The position numbers and the translations under genes are program-made. 64,000 nt of DNA from CAWEYO01 sp963813315. GTDB taxonomy: Bacteria; Pseudomonadota; Alphaproteobacteria; Rhizobiales; Rhizobiaceae. The stretch's first letter is position 1, and the number at the start of each line of letters is the position of its first letter. Under the pieces are notes generated by a model, which was given only the letters and a program-made list of their open reading frames with translations, was not told the DNA's origin and made no database searches. The stretch is from contig CAWEYO010000014.1 in the NCBI GenBank assembly GCA_963813315.1, forward strand, positions 62,001-126,000, in the 5' to 3' direction. Positions 50,267 to 58,200 of this stretch are shown in pieces.

Positions 50267-52135
50267 TTGAGCGCCGACGGCTTCCGTGATCGCATCTGGC
50301 GCTCGATCGAAGGCGCGATCGATCCGTTTCAGGATACAGACCGCGAGGTGCTGCCGGAGGATGCGTGGCGTTTCATCCTCTATTTCGCCAATCAAGCCAA
50401 AGGGGCCTTCGCCCTGCTGCTGATTACCGGCGGCCTGGCTGGAGCCGTCGATGCCGCAATGTACTGGTCGGTCGGCTGGCTCATCGACCTGCTTGCCAAG
50501 TCATCGCCGGCAGCGCTTTTTTCCGACCACTGGCGCAGCCTTGCCGGCCTGCTGTTCCTAATCCTCGTCGTTCGCACGGCCGTCATGGTCGCCTCCGCGA
50601 TCGTTGAGCAACAGATCGTGGTGCCCGGCTTCTACTCGATGGTCCGCTGGCAGGCCTTCCGGCGCGTTATCCAGCAGCCCTACGGCTTCTACCAGAACGA
50701 CTTTGCCGGCCGAATCGCCACCAAGATCATGCAGGGGGGAGAGGCTGTCGGCGATTTCATCGTCAACATGCTTCAGACCATGTGGTCGTTCCTGACCTTC
50801 GTCGTGCTGGCCATTTCGATCCTGATCTCGCTCGATCCGCTGATGGGCGTGGTGGTAGCCCTTTGGTTTTCGGGCTATGCGTCGATCGTCTATTTCCTGC
50901 TACCCGAGATGCGCCGCGCGGGCCGCGAGACGGCGGACCAGCGCTCGATATTCAACGGACGCCTGGTGGACGCATTCACCAACATCGTTGCGGTCAAGCT
51001 GTTCGACAGCGGGCGGCGCGAGCACGCCTACATCCGTGACGGGCTCGAAGGCTTCCTGACTGCTGTCATCCGGCTGACCCGGGCGATCACAACAGTGCGT
51101 TCGTCGGTTGCGCTGCTCAACGGCCTGATGATGAGTGCAATCGCGACAATCGCGATCCTTAAATGGACGGGGGGCGGCATCTCGACTGGCGCCATAGCCG
51201 CGGCGCTCGGTCTCGTTTTTCGGCTCAACCAGATGTCCGGATGGATGATGTTCAACATCAACGGGCTGGTGCGGAACTACGCGACGGTGCAGGACGCGAC
51301 CCGAACGATCTCGGTCACCCCGGCGATCCGCGACGCGGAAGGAGCGATTGCGATTCAGCGCGCCAAAGGCGACATACGCTTCGAGAACGTTTCCTTCCAC
51401 TACGGCAAGGAAGGCGGGATCATCGACAAGCTGTCGTTCCATATCCGGCCCGGCGAGCGCGTTGCACTCGTTGGCCCCTCCGGTGCAGGCAAGACAACGA
51501 TCGTCAATCTCATGCTCAGGCTCTTCGACGTCGAGCAAGGCCGCGTGCTTATCGACGGCAGCGATGTTCGCAGTCTGACGCAGGCTTCGCTGCGCGCCCA
51601 ATTCGGTGTGGTCAGCCAGGAAGCGATGCTGATGCACCGCTCGATCCGCGACAATATCGGCTATGGGCGCGAGGGCGCGACGGAGGCCGAAATCATCGAT
51701 GCGGCGAAGCGCGCCGCTGCCCATGACTTCATTGTGGATGTCGAAGATCCGCGCGGCCGCAAGGGCTATGACGCCCAGGTCGGCGAGCGGGGCGTGAAGC
51801 TCTCGGGCGGCCAGCGTCAACGCGTCGCCATAGCGCGAATGATGCTCAAGGACGCGCCGATCCTGATCCTCGACGAGGCGACCTCGGCACTGGATTCGGA
51901 GGTCGAAGCCGCGATCCAGGACAACCTCTACCGCCTGATGGAAGGCAAGACTGTGATCGCCATCGCGCACCGCCTTTCGACGATCGCGGCGCTCGACCGG
52001 CTGATCGTCATCGACGAAGGCCGTATCGTGGAAGAGGGCAGCCACGACGCGCTGATTGCGCGCGGCGGTCTTTATGCGCAACTCTGGAAGCGCCAGTCCG
52101 GCGGTTTTCTGGGCGTTGCCCTAGCGGCGGAGTGA
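50267..52135 (+). CDS. ABC transporter, fused permease/ATPase exporter (second of two)
   Basis: A 622-aa half-transporter, paralogous to the preceding gene. Helices in residues ~40-330, Walker A VGPSGAGKTT near 401, LSGGQRQRVAIARMMLK, ILILDEATSALDSEVEAAIQ and IAIAHRLST. The near-identical C-terminal ~70 residues of the two genes (for example ENLYRLMEGKTVIAIAHRLS in one) point to tandem duplication. Starts with a TTG codon. Together with the upstream gene it may act as a heterodimeric exporter. Confidence 0.9.
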   Translation: MSADGFRDRIWRSIEGAIDPFQDTDREVLPEDAWRFILYFANQAKGAFALLLITGGLAGAVDAAMYWSVGWLIDLLAKSSPAALFSDHWRSLAGLLFLILVVRTAVMVASAIVEQQIVVPGFYSMVRWQAFRRVIQQPYGFYQNDFAGRIATKIMQGGEAVGDFIVNMLQTMWSFLTFVVLAISILISLDPLMGVVVALWFSGYASIVYFLLPEMRRAGRETADQRSIFNGRLVDAFTNIVAVKLFDSGRREHAYIRDGLEGFLTAVIRLTRAITTVRSSVALLNGLMMSAIATIAILKWTGGGISTGAIAAALGLVFRLNQMSGWMMFNINGLVRNYATVQDATRTISVTPAIRDAEGAIAIQRAKGDIRFENVSFHYGKEGGIIDKLSFHIRPGERVALVGPSGAGKTTIVNLMLRLFDVEQGRVLIDGSDVRSLTQASLRAQFGVVSQEAMLMHRSIRDNIGYGREGATEAEIIDAAKRAAAHDFIVDVEDPRGRKGYDAQVGERGVKLSGGQRQRVAIARMMLKDAPILILDEATSALDSEVEAAIQDNLYRLMEGKTVIAIAHRLSTIAALDRLIVIDEGRIVEEGSHDALIARGGLYAQLWKRQSGGFLGVALAAE

Positions 52136-52178
52136 CGCCGGAGCGCCGGGCTGGATCGCCGGGAGGCTGAAAGGAACG

Positions 52179-52493
52179 ATGCCACTACATCCTCCCGGAA
52201 AACTCCCGACGTCCTCGATGGGCGACGGCAGTCTCGACGCGCTGAGCTTTGAAATCCTCGCCGAAAAGGCAGCATCCCTCGGTCGCGCGGGACAGCGCGC
52301 CGAATCGTGTCTTGCGAAGCTCCGTGATCATCACGAGAAGGACGACGAACGTGAGACGCTCGTCGTCGAAGCGTCCGAAGCGGTCTATGCCTATTTCATC
52401 CAGCGCGAGGTCTGCGGCTTCCGCCGCCACGACGAGATCATCCGGGAGTTCGCAATTCCGAAGGAGGTGCTGGCAAGGCTGGGGGCGAAATAG
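52179..52493 (+). CDS. Small conserved protein (DUF6665-like?)
   Basis: A 104-aa soluble protein with a mostly helical sequence; the C-terminal AVYAYFIQREVCGFRRHDEI and REFAIPKEVLARLGAK look conserved among Rhizobiales. I recall it under the DUF6665 label, unverified. AAAGGAACG precedes the ATG at 52179. Function unknown; it follows the exporter by 43 bp and may share its transcript. Confidence 0.75.
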   Translation: MPLHPPGKLPTSSMGDGSLDALSFEILAEKAASLGRAGQRAESCLAKLRDHHEKDDERETLVVEASEAVYAYFIQREVCGFRRHDEIIREFAIPKEVLARLGAK

Positions 52494-52504
52494 GCAATTT
52501 AGAG

Positions 52505-52562
52505 CTGCGGACACACCGATGGAATCGGTGCTGCTGCTCAATCTCTTTGTTTGAGCATCGAA
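52505..52562. repeat. Dispersed palindromic repeat (CTCTTTGT type), truncated copy 2
   Basis: CCGATGGAATCGGTGCTGCT then GCTCAATCTCTTTGTTTGAG and CATCG match part of the element at 5639-5728. It stops abruptly at about 52562, where the remnant of an acetyltransferase gene begins, so the element marks the break. Confidence 0.7.
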
Positions 52563-52740
52563 GCGGATCGAGCTGGCCGATTCTTGCGACAACGCGGCGG
52601 CAATACGTCTTTGGGAAAAATTCGGCTTCGAATCGGAGGGCATCTGCCGGGCTCGGGATTGCAGCTATGCCGATGCGCTATCGACGGCGCGGCTTCGGGA
52701 TTTGCCGGCGCGCCGCGCTGATTTCGCGCCACTTGCCAAC
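52555..52740 (+). pseudogene. GNAT acetyltransferase remnant (C-terminal part only)
   Basis: From the codon at 52561 the frame reads RIELADSCDNAAAIRLWEKF then GFESEGICRARDCSYADALS and TARLRDLPAR, the signature end of a GNAT acetyltransferase (DN-x-AAI-x-L-(Y/W)-EKFGFE-x-EG). There is no start codon or N-terminal domain; the frame closes into the dispersed repeat immediately upstream. Interpreted as a decayed gene whose first part was removed when or after the repeat arrived. The rest of 52741-52909 holds nothing recognised apart from the petA promoter. Confidence 0.7.
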
Positions 52741-52909
52741 GCCCCGCGACAATCTGCCGTCGTTGGCGTTGCAGTCTGGACAATCAATGGCTTCACGCAT
52801 AAACCAACGCCGAGTGCCGGGGGTATCCGCCGGCCTTTTTGCGTGTGCGAAGGGGTCGTCGAACATGGGCTTTTCCGCCGGCCCGCGATGAGGAAAGGAT
52901 CAGGTTCCC

Positions 52910-53473
52910 GTGAGCGCCAACGATACGATCGATCACAACCGTCGCGATTTCCTCTACATTGCCACCGGCATGGCGGGCGCGATCGGGGCCGCCGCGGTCG
53001 CGTGGCCTTTCATCGATCAGATGCGGCCCGATGCTTCCACCCTGGCGTTGGCGTCCATCGAGGTCGATGTTTCCTCGCTCCAGCCCGGCATGTCCCTGAC
53101 CGCCAAGTGGCGCGGCAAGCCGGTGTTCATTCGCAACCGCACGCCTGAAGAAATCAAGGCGGCGCAGGATGTCAAACTGGAGGAACTGAAGGACCCAATC
53201 GCCCGCAACGCCAACATACCCGCCGACGCACCTGCCACCGACGCCGATCGTTCGGCGGGCGAAGGCAAGGAAAACTGGCTGGTCATGGTCGGCGTGTGTA
53301 CGCATCTCGGCTGCATTCCGCTCGGCCAGCAGGGCGAGTTTGGCGGCTGGTTCTGCCCCTGCCACGGCTCGCAATACGATACGGCGGGGCGCATCCGCAG
53401 AGGTCCGGCGCCGGAAAACATGCCGGTGCCGGTATTCCAGTTTATCTCTGATACCAAGATCCGGATTGGCTGA
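52910..53473 (+). CDS. petA: Ubiquinol-cytochrome c reductase iron-sulfur (Rieske) subunit
   Basis: A 187-aa membrane-anchored Rieske protein. A twin-arginine type lead RRDFLYIATG, one helix, then the 2Fe-2S ligands: CTHLGC (Cys130, Cys135) and CPCHGS (Cys149, Cys151, His152). It passes electrons from ubiquinol to cytochrome c1 in complex III. Begins with GTG, with GGAAAGG upstream. First of the petABC operon; exported folded by the Tat system, as is usual. Confidence 0.97.
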   Translation: MSANDTIDHNRRDFLYIATGMAGAIGAAAVAWPFIDQMRPDASTLALASIEVDVSSLQPGMSLTAKWRGKPVFIRNRTPEEIKAAQDVKLEELKDPIARNANIPADAPATDADRSAGEGKENWLVMVGVCTHLGCIPLGQQGEFGGWFCPCHGSQYDTAGRIRRGPAPENMPVPVFQFISDTKIRIG

Positions 53474-53490
53474 GGCAGAGGGACAATTCC

Positions 53491-54792
53491 ATGAGCGGCG
53501 GACACTCGACCTACACACCCAGAACCGGCCTTGGACGCTGGATCGACGCGCGCATGCCCTTGCCGCGCCTTGTTCACGATTCCTTCGTCTCCTACCCGGT
53601 TCCGCGCAATCTGAACTACGCCTACACGTTCGGCGGTATCCTCTCGGTGATGCTGGTGGCGCAGATCCTTACCGGCGTTGTCCTGGCGATGCACTATACC
53701 GCCGACACCTCGCTCGCGTTCCAGTCGGTCGAGAAGATCATGCGCGACGTGAATTCCGGCTGGCTGTTGCGCTATCTGCATTCCAACGGCGCGTCGATGT
53801 TCTTCATCGCCGTCTACATCCATATTTTCCGCGGTCTTTACTACGGCTCCTACAAGGCGCCGCGCGAGCTGCTGTGGATCCTTGGCTGCATCATTTACCT
53901 CTTGATGATGGCCACCGGCTTCATGGGCTACGTGCTGCCGTGGGGCCAGATGAGCTTCTGGGGAGCCACCGTCATCACCGGCTTTTTCACCGCCATCCCG
54001 CTCGTCGGCGAATGGATCCAGCAGCTCCTGCTGGGTGGGTTCGCCGTCGACAATCCGACGCTCAACCGGTTCTTCGCGCTTCACTATCTGCTGCCATTCA
54101 TGATCGCCGGCGTGGTCGTGCTGCATGTCTGGGCGCTGCACGTTACGGGCCAGACCAACCCGACCGGGATCGAGGTGAAGTCGAAGACGGATACGGTGGC
54201 GTTCACGCCCTATGCGACCATCAAGGACGGGTTCGCGATGATCCTTTTCTTCGCCTTCTTCGCTTATTTCGTGTTCTACATACCGAACTATCTCGGCCAT
54301 CCGGACAATTATATCATCGCGGATCCTCTAAAGACGCCCGCCCATATCGTGCCGGAGTGGTACTACCTGCCGTTCTACGCGATACTGCGCGCAATCACCT
54401 TCAACATCGGCCCGATCAACTCCAAGCTTGGCGGCGTGGTGGCGATGTTCGGTTCGATTGCCCTTCTGTTCCTGGTGCCATGGCTAGATACCTCGAAAGT
54501 CCGGTCGGCATCCTACCGTCCTTCCTATCGCATCTTCTTCTGGCTGTTCGTCGCCAATGCGATCTTCCTCGGCTGGCTGGGCTCACGGCCGGCGGAGGGC
54601 GCCTATGTCATGATGGCCCAAGTCTCCACGCTCTACTACTACGCGTTCTTCCTTGTGGTCATGCCGGTCCTTGGACTGATCGAGAAACCGCGCAGGTTGC
54701 CGAACTCGATCACTGAGGCTGTCCTCCAGAAGAACAGGGGCGTGGCCGGGCATCCGGCCGGCGTGGCGGCATCGCCCGAATCAAAAGGCTGA
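53491..54792 (+). CDS. petB: Ubiquinol-cytochrome c reductase cytochrome b subunit
   Basis: A 433-aa cytochrome b with eight predicted helices. Heme-ligand regions LRYLHSNGASMFFIAVYIHI and HYLLPFMIAGVVVLHVWALH, the Qo-site PEWYYLPFYAILR, and QMSFWGATVITGFFTAIPLV. Inner-membrane core of complex III where ubiquinol is oxidised and ubiquinone reduced. 17 bp after petA. The separate cytochrome b and c1 genes differ from the fused fbcH of Bradyrhizobium. Confidence 0.97.
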   Translation: MSGGHSTYTPRTGLGRWIDARMPLPRLVHDSFVSYPVPRNLNYAYTFGGILSVMLVAQILTGVVLAMHYTADTSLAFQSVEKIMRDVNSGWLLRYLHSNGASMFFIAVYIHIFRGLYYGSYKAPRELLWILGCIIYLLMMATGFMGYVLPWGQMSFWGATVITGFFTAIPLVGEWIQQLLLGGFAVDNPTLNRFFALHYLLPFMIAGVVVLHVWALHVTGQTNPTGIEVKSKTDTVAFTPYATIKDGFAMILFFAFFAYFVFYIPNYLGHPDNYIIADPLKTPAHIVPEWYYLPFYAILRAITFNIGPINSKLGGVVAMFGSIALLFLVPWLDTSKVRSASYRPSYRIFFWLFVANAIFLGWLGSRPAEGAYVMMAQVSTLYYYAFFLVVMPVLGLIEKPRRLPNSITEAVLQKNRGVAGHPAGVAASPESKG

Positions 54793-54825
54793 GACTCCAA
54801 GAGAATCTTGAAAGGAACTTTTTGC

Positions 54826-55692
54826 ATGAAAAAGATTCTCGCTGCCGTTGTAGGGCTCGGCTTGCTCGCGATGGCCTCTGCCGGTGCGACGCTCGCGCAG
54901 GAGGAAGAAGGCCACAACGCCGCGGAGCCGACGCACTTCCCGATTCACAAGCCTGAGGAACAAGGCTGGACCTTCGCGGGACCCTTGGGCCACTACGATG
55001 CCGCCCAACTCCAGCGCGGTCTGAAGGTCTACAAGGAAGTCTGCGCCGCCTGTCACTCGATGGACCTGGTCGCCTTCCGGTCGCTGTCCGATCTCGGCTA
55101 TTCCGAGGCGCAAGTGAAGGCGTTCGCCGCGGAATATACTGTCCAGGACGGTCCGAACGCCGAGGGCGAAATGTTCGACCGTCCAGGAATTCCGTCCGAT
55201 CACTTCCCATCGCCTTATCCGAACAGGGAGGCCGCCGCGGCCGCGAATAACGGGGCGCCGCCGCCGGATTTCTCTCTGATCGCCAAGGCGCGTGGCGTTG
55301 AACGCGGCTTCCCGCTGTTCCTGGTCGACATCATCACGCAATATGCCCAGGGCGGTCCGGACTATATCCACGCGCTGCTCACCGGCTATGACCAGCAGCC
55401 GCCAGCCGGGATGGAGATTGCCGAAGGCACGCACTACAATCCGTTTTTCATTGCCGGTAAGTCGCTGGCGATGCCGAAGCCGCTGTCGGACGACCAGGTC
55501 ACCTACGATGACGGCACCCCGCAGACGGTAGACCAGTATTCGCGCGACGTCGCTGCTTTCCTGATGTGGGCGGCCGAACCGCATCTTGAAGCCCGCAAGC
55601 AGACTGGCTTCGGCGTGATGGTCTTCCTTGTGTTGTTTGCGGGGCTGGTCTATCTCACCAAGCGCAAGATTTGGGCGCAAGTTCCACACTGA
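54826..55692 (+). CDS. petC: Ubiquinol-cytochrome c reductase cytochrome c1
   Basis: A 288-aa protein with a signal peptide (KKILAAVVGLGLLAMASAGA), a heme-c site VCAACHSMD, the axial-Met region near IAGKSLAMPKPLSDDQVTYD and a C-terminal membrane anchor GFGVMVFLVLFAGLVYLTKR. Accepts electrons from the Rieske protein and delivers them to soluble or membrane cytochrome c. Start chosen at 54826 (MKKILAAVVG); a TTG at 54808 is possible. Last gene of petABC; a strong terminator follows. Confidence 0.96.
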   Translation: MKKILAAVVGLGLLAMASAGATLAQEEEGHNAAEPTHFPIHKPEEQGWTFAGPLGHYDAAQLQRGLKVYKEVCAACHSMDLVAFRSLSDLGYSEAQVKAFAAEYTVQDGPNAEGEMFDRPGIPSDHFPSPYPNREAAAAANNGAPPPDFSLIAKARGVERGFPLFLVDIITQYAQGGPDYIHALLTGYDQQPPAGMEIAEGTHYNPFFIAGKSLAMPKPLSDDQVTYDDGTPQTVDQYSRDVAAFLMWAAEPHLEARKQTGFGVMVFLVLFAGLVYLTKRKIWAQVPH

Positions 55693-55713
55693 GGGCCGAA
55701 CCGCGTCAAAGAG

Positions 55714-55740
55714 AAAAGGGCGTCCGATCGACGCCTTTTT
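55714..55740 (+). terminator. Rho-independent terminator after petABC
   Basis: GGCGTC (55719-55724) pairs with GACGCC (55730-55735); flanking AAAA/TTTTT extends the stem. A T-run follows the hairpin. It should end the petABC transcript, 22 bp after the petC stop codon. Confidence 0.85.
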
Positions 55741-55763
55741 GCGTAGGGCAAGTCCTTCCCAGT

Positions 55764-56105
55764 CTAAGCCTGGCGCAAAACCAGACTTCTGGTCCATTCG
55801 TTCAACGCCAGACAGTCAAACTCTGTCAGAGTTCCTATGCGACCAATGACCAATTCGTCGGCGATGGTAAAGAGCTTCGCCCTGACAAAGCAGGGGCTAT
55901 GCAGCCCTGCCTCTACATAGTCTCGCACTGTCAGATCACTTGGCCATTTGGTCAAACTTGCGGTGGTGACCATGGTCATAACCGAGTTTTGGTGGAAAGC
56001 ATTGAATTCTCTATCGGAAAGTACGATAGCGGGTCGCTGCTTGCGCCCCTTCTTCTCAGAAAAAGGGAATTGAACCAATACTGCGTCAAATCTGCCGTAG
56101 CTCAC
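55764..56105 (-). CDS. MazF/PemK-type endoribonuclease toxin
   Basis: A 113-aa protein from the GTG at 56105, which is preceded by GAAGAGG inside the antitoxin gene. The MazF/PemK fold is seen in VLVQFPFSEKKGRKQRPAIV, LSDREFNAFHQNSVMTMVTT and FVRAKLFTIADELVIGRIGT. Cleaves mRNA at short sequences. The gene starts within the last codons of the putative antitoxin gene (20 bp overlap), a typical toxin-antitoxin arrangement. The region is less GC-rich than its neighbours, suggesting later acquisition between petABC and apt. Confidence 0.85.
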   Translation of the reverse strand: MSYGRFDAVLVQFPFSEKKGRKQRPAIVLSDREFNAFHQNSVMTMVTTASLTKWPSDLTVRDYVEAGLHSPCFVRAKLFTIADELVIGRIGTLTEFDCLALNEWTRSLVLRQA

Positions 56106-56445
56106 CAAATGCCTCTTCGTCTTCTGCTGTGTACCACTCATCGAATGTCGCATCCGCGAGAAGAAGCAACGCGTCCTCTTCGTCATCAGGCCATTTGACC
56201 TGTATCTTGTCGCCCCGCCTCTTCTGCAGTCTGGCCCAGACACTCGCCATTGCGCCCAGTGGTTTGATGCCCTGAGTCGGACGACCGTCCGACCCAGTGT
56301 TCATCTTTGCCCAGGTTCCTACAATGCCATCAACATTCAAGCGGATGCTCTGACCTTCCTCAAGCGACACGACCTTTCGATAAAGGCTTGGATCCCCCTT
56401 GAGGTGTTTGGCCCAAATCACATCGTCTCTAATTTCTAGCAACAT
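56086..56445 (-). CDS. Putative antitoxin paired with the MazF-type toxin
   Basis: A 119-aa acidic protein with no recognised antitoxin domain: MLLEIRDDVIWAKHLKGDPS at the start, SLEEGQSIRLNVDGIVGTWA and a C-terminal EEDALLLLADATFDEWYTAE. AGGAGG precedes the ATG at 56445. Assigned as antitoxin only from order and overlap with the toxin gene. The usual AbrB-type MazE fold is not apparent, so it may be a new partner type. It is also possible that it is an unrelated small protein that happens to overlap. Confidence 0.6.
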   Translation of the reverse strand: MLLEIRDDVIWAKHLKGDPSLYRKVVSLEEGQSIRLNVDGIVGTWAKMNTGSDGRPTQGIKPLGAMASVWARLQKRRGDKIQVKWPDDEEDALLLLADATFDEWYTAEDEEAFGELRQI

Positions 56446-56557
56446 GGCACCCTCCTAATGAGATCAAACATAGGGCGGGGTGGGGGTGGGGTCAACTGTC
56501 TTCCTTTTTCAAGTCCGCCGCACTACCAATAGCTTCACCCCAACCCGGATACGATCC

Positions 56558-57103
56558 ATGAAATCCACGGTCGAAGACACGCTCTTTTCCGCCATTCGGA
56601 CGATCCCTGATTATCCGAAGCCGGGCATCATGTTCCGCGACATCACCACGCTCCTGGGCAATGCGCGGGCATTCCGGCGTGCGATCGACGAGCTGGTGCA
56701 TCCCTACGCCGGGGCGAAGATCGACAAAATCGCCGGCATCGAGGCACGCGGGTTTATCCTTGGCGGCGCCGTCGCGCACCAGATGTCGGCCGGCTTCATC
56801 CCCATCCGCAAGAAAGGCAAGCTTCCGCACGAGACCGTTCGTGTTGCCTACAGCCTCGAATACGGGCTCGACGAGATGGAAATGCACAGAGATGCAGTCG
56901 CGCCGGGCGAAAAGGTCATCCTCATCGACGATCTGATTGCCACAGGCGGTACGGCTGCCGGAGCTGTGGCGCTGCTCCGCCAGATGGGCGCCGAAATCGT
57001 TGCGGCCTGCTTCGTCATCGACCTGCCAGAGCTAGGCGGCCGCGGCAAGCTCGAAGCGCTCAGCGTTCCGGTGAGAACGCTGGTAGCGTTCGATGGGCAT
57101 TGA
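56558..57103 (+). CDS. apt: Adenine phosphoribosyltransferase
   Basis: A 181-aa purine-salvage enzyme turning adenine and PRPP into AMP. Blocks: YPKPGIMFRDITTLL at the N-terminus, AGIEARGFILGGAVAHQM, IPIRKKGKLPHETVRVAYSL, and the PRPP site KVILIDDLIATGGTAAG. Start at 56558 gives the standard length. The gene lies alone, with a heptamer-repeat hairpin directly after its stop codon. Confidence 0.96.
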   Translation: MKSTVEDTLFSAIRTIPDYPKPGIMFRDITTLLGNARAFRRAIDELVHPYAGAKIDKIAGIEARGFILGGAVAHQMSAGFIPIRKKGKLPHETVRVAYSLEYGLDEMEMHRDAVAPGEKVILIDDLIATGGTAAGAVALLRQMGAEIVAACFVIDLPELGGRGKLEALSVPVRTLVAFDGH

Positions 57104-57199
57104 GTGTGAGTAGTTAGTAAGTAGTAAGTAGTAAGTAGTAAGTAGTAATGTATTGGAGAAGACTGCTCCAATACTCACTACTCACTACTCACTACTCAC
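57104..57199. repeat. Heptamer minisatellite arms around a perfect stem after apt
   Basis: Left: about five tandem heptamers of the AGTAGTA/GTAGTAA type (57112-57148). Centre: TATTGGAG (57151-57158), 7-base loop, CTCCAATA (57166-57173). Right: three to four tandem ACTCACT-type heptamers (57174-57199), complementary to the left arm. Read from either side this gives a long hairpin right behind the apt stop codon, so it is likely the shared 3' end of apt and the convergent MaoC gene. Confidence 0.8.
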
Positions 57200-57201
57200 C
57201 T

Positions 57202-57661
57202 TCACTCCACCTTCACCATTACAGCGCTTTCGAATTCCAGCACCTTGTCGCCGGTCGAATCGAAGGCTTCCGCGCGGACGTTCAGGAGTTCGCCAACCGG
57301 GCCGGGACGAAACAAGCCTGTGGCTGATCCCGCTGCGCGTGAAGGTGATCGTTTCGCCGGCAAAGACCGGTTTCAGCCATTTTAGATTCCTGAAACCGGG
57401 CGAGGGACCGAATTCAGGCCGCGGGCCGGGGCCTGTCCAGTGCTTGCCCTCGGTCGCGAGGTTGTATTTCATCCATGTGGCGGCGGTATGCCAGCCGGAA
57501 GCACAGAGGTGTCCGAAGACGCTGCGACGAGCTGCATCCTCGTCGACATGGAACGGTTGCGGGTCGTATTTGCGAGCAAAGGCCTTGATCGCCTCGGGCT
57601 CGAATTTGTGCGAGCCCAGGATCGTGGTGACGCCGATGCCGAAGAATTCGTCGAGATTCAT
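57202..57661 (-). pseudogene. MaoC family dehydratase, frameshifted near its 3' end
   Basis: The main part reads MaoC-like hotdog sequence: FHVDEDAARRSVFGHLCASG with the active Asp/His region, WHTAATWMKYNL and WLKPVFAGETITFTR. After SSRPGW the frame changes: the expected continuation GELLNVRAEAFDSTGDKVLE and FESAVMVKVE is present in the next frame and ends at a TGA at 57202-57204. A two-base (GG) loss in or around 57310, or one base gained, would explain it. Hydrates or dehydrates enoyl-CoA-like substrates. Overlaps the preceding MaoC gene start (ATGA), so the pair once formed a heterodimer or tandem. Either recent decay or a sequence error. Confidence 0.75.
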
Positions 57662-58119
57662 GCCGCAGCCTGCCGGGTCAGAAACATGCCGGTGTTTTCG
57701 ATTTCCAGCACGGTCTCGCCGCGCTGGTTTCGCAATTCGCTCCTGACCGTGACGAAGCCGAGACCTGGCTTCGATCTGGACTCCCGCTTGGCGAGGACGG
57801 TAGCGTAACCGGTGAGGTGGTCGCCGGCGAGCACCGGCCTCTTCCAGCGCACATAGTCCAGCCCCGGCGAACCCTGCGAGGTGGATTCAAGCAGAAAGCC
57901 GTCGCACATCAACCGCATGAACATTGAGCAGGTATGCCAGCCGGACGCGGAGAGCCCGCCCAGAATACTGGCCTTGCCGGCCTCCTCGTCGAGATGCATT
58001 TGCTGCGCGTCGAACTCACTCGCGAATTCGATAATCTCCTGGGCGGTGACAGTCTTGGATCCAAGCGCAATTGTGCCGCCTTCCACCATGTCCTCAAATG
58101 CCCACTTCTTGCCGGTCAT
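57658..58119 (-). CDS. MaoC family dehydratase
   Basis: A 153-aa single-hotdog hydratase: the active-site loop in EFDAQQMHLDEEAGKASILG and GLSASGWHTCSMFMRLMCD, then RWKRPVLAGDHLTGYATVLA and PGLGFVTVRSELRNQRGETV. Acts on 3-hydroxyacyl-CoA or related esters; exact pathway unknown. Its stop overlaps the start of the frameshifted MaoC gene by 4 bp. Tandem small MaoC genes often make a two-subunit hydratase. Confidence 0.85.
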   Translation of the reverse strand: MTGKKWAFEDMVEGGTIALGSKTVTAQEIIEFASEFDAQQMHLDEEAGKASILGGLSASGWHTCSMFMRLMCDGFLLESTSQGSPGLDYVRWKRPVLAGDHLTGYATVLAKRESRSKPGLGFVTVRSELRNQRGETVLEIENTGMFLTRQAAA

Positions 58120-58200
58120 TTCAAAGGTCCTGTTCCTGGTTGAAATTCCACTGTCGACAGATAGATCGCAAGCCCCACGGAACGTATGGAGAGGCGGACG

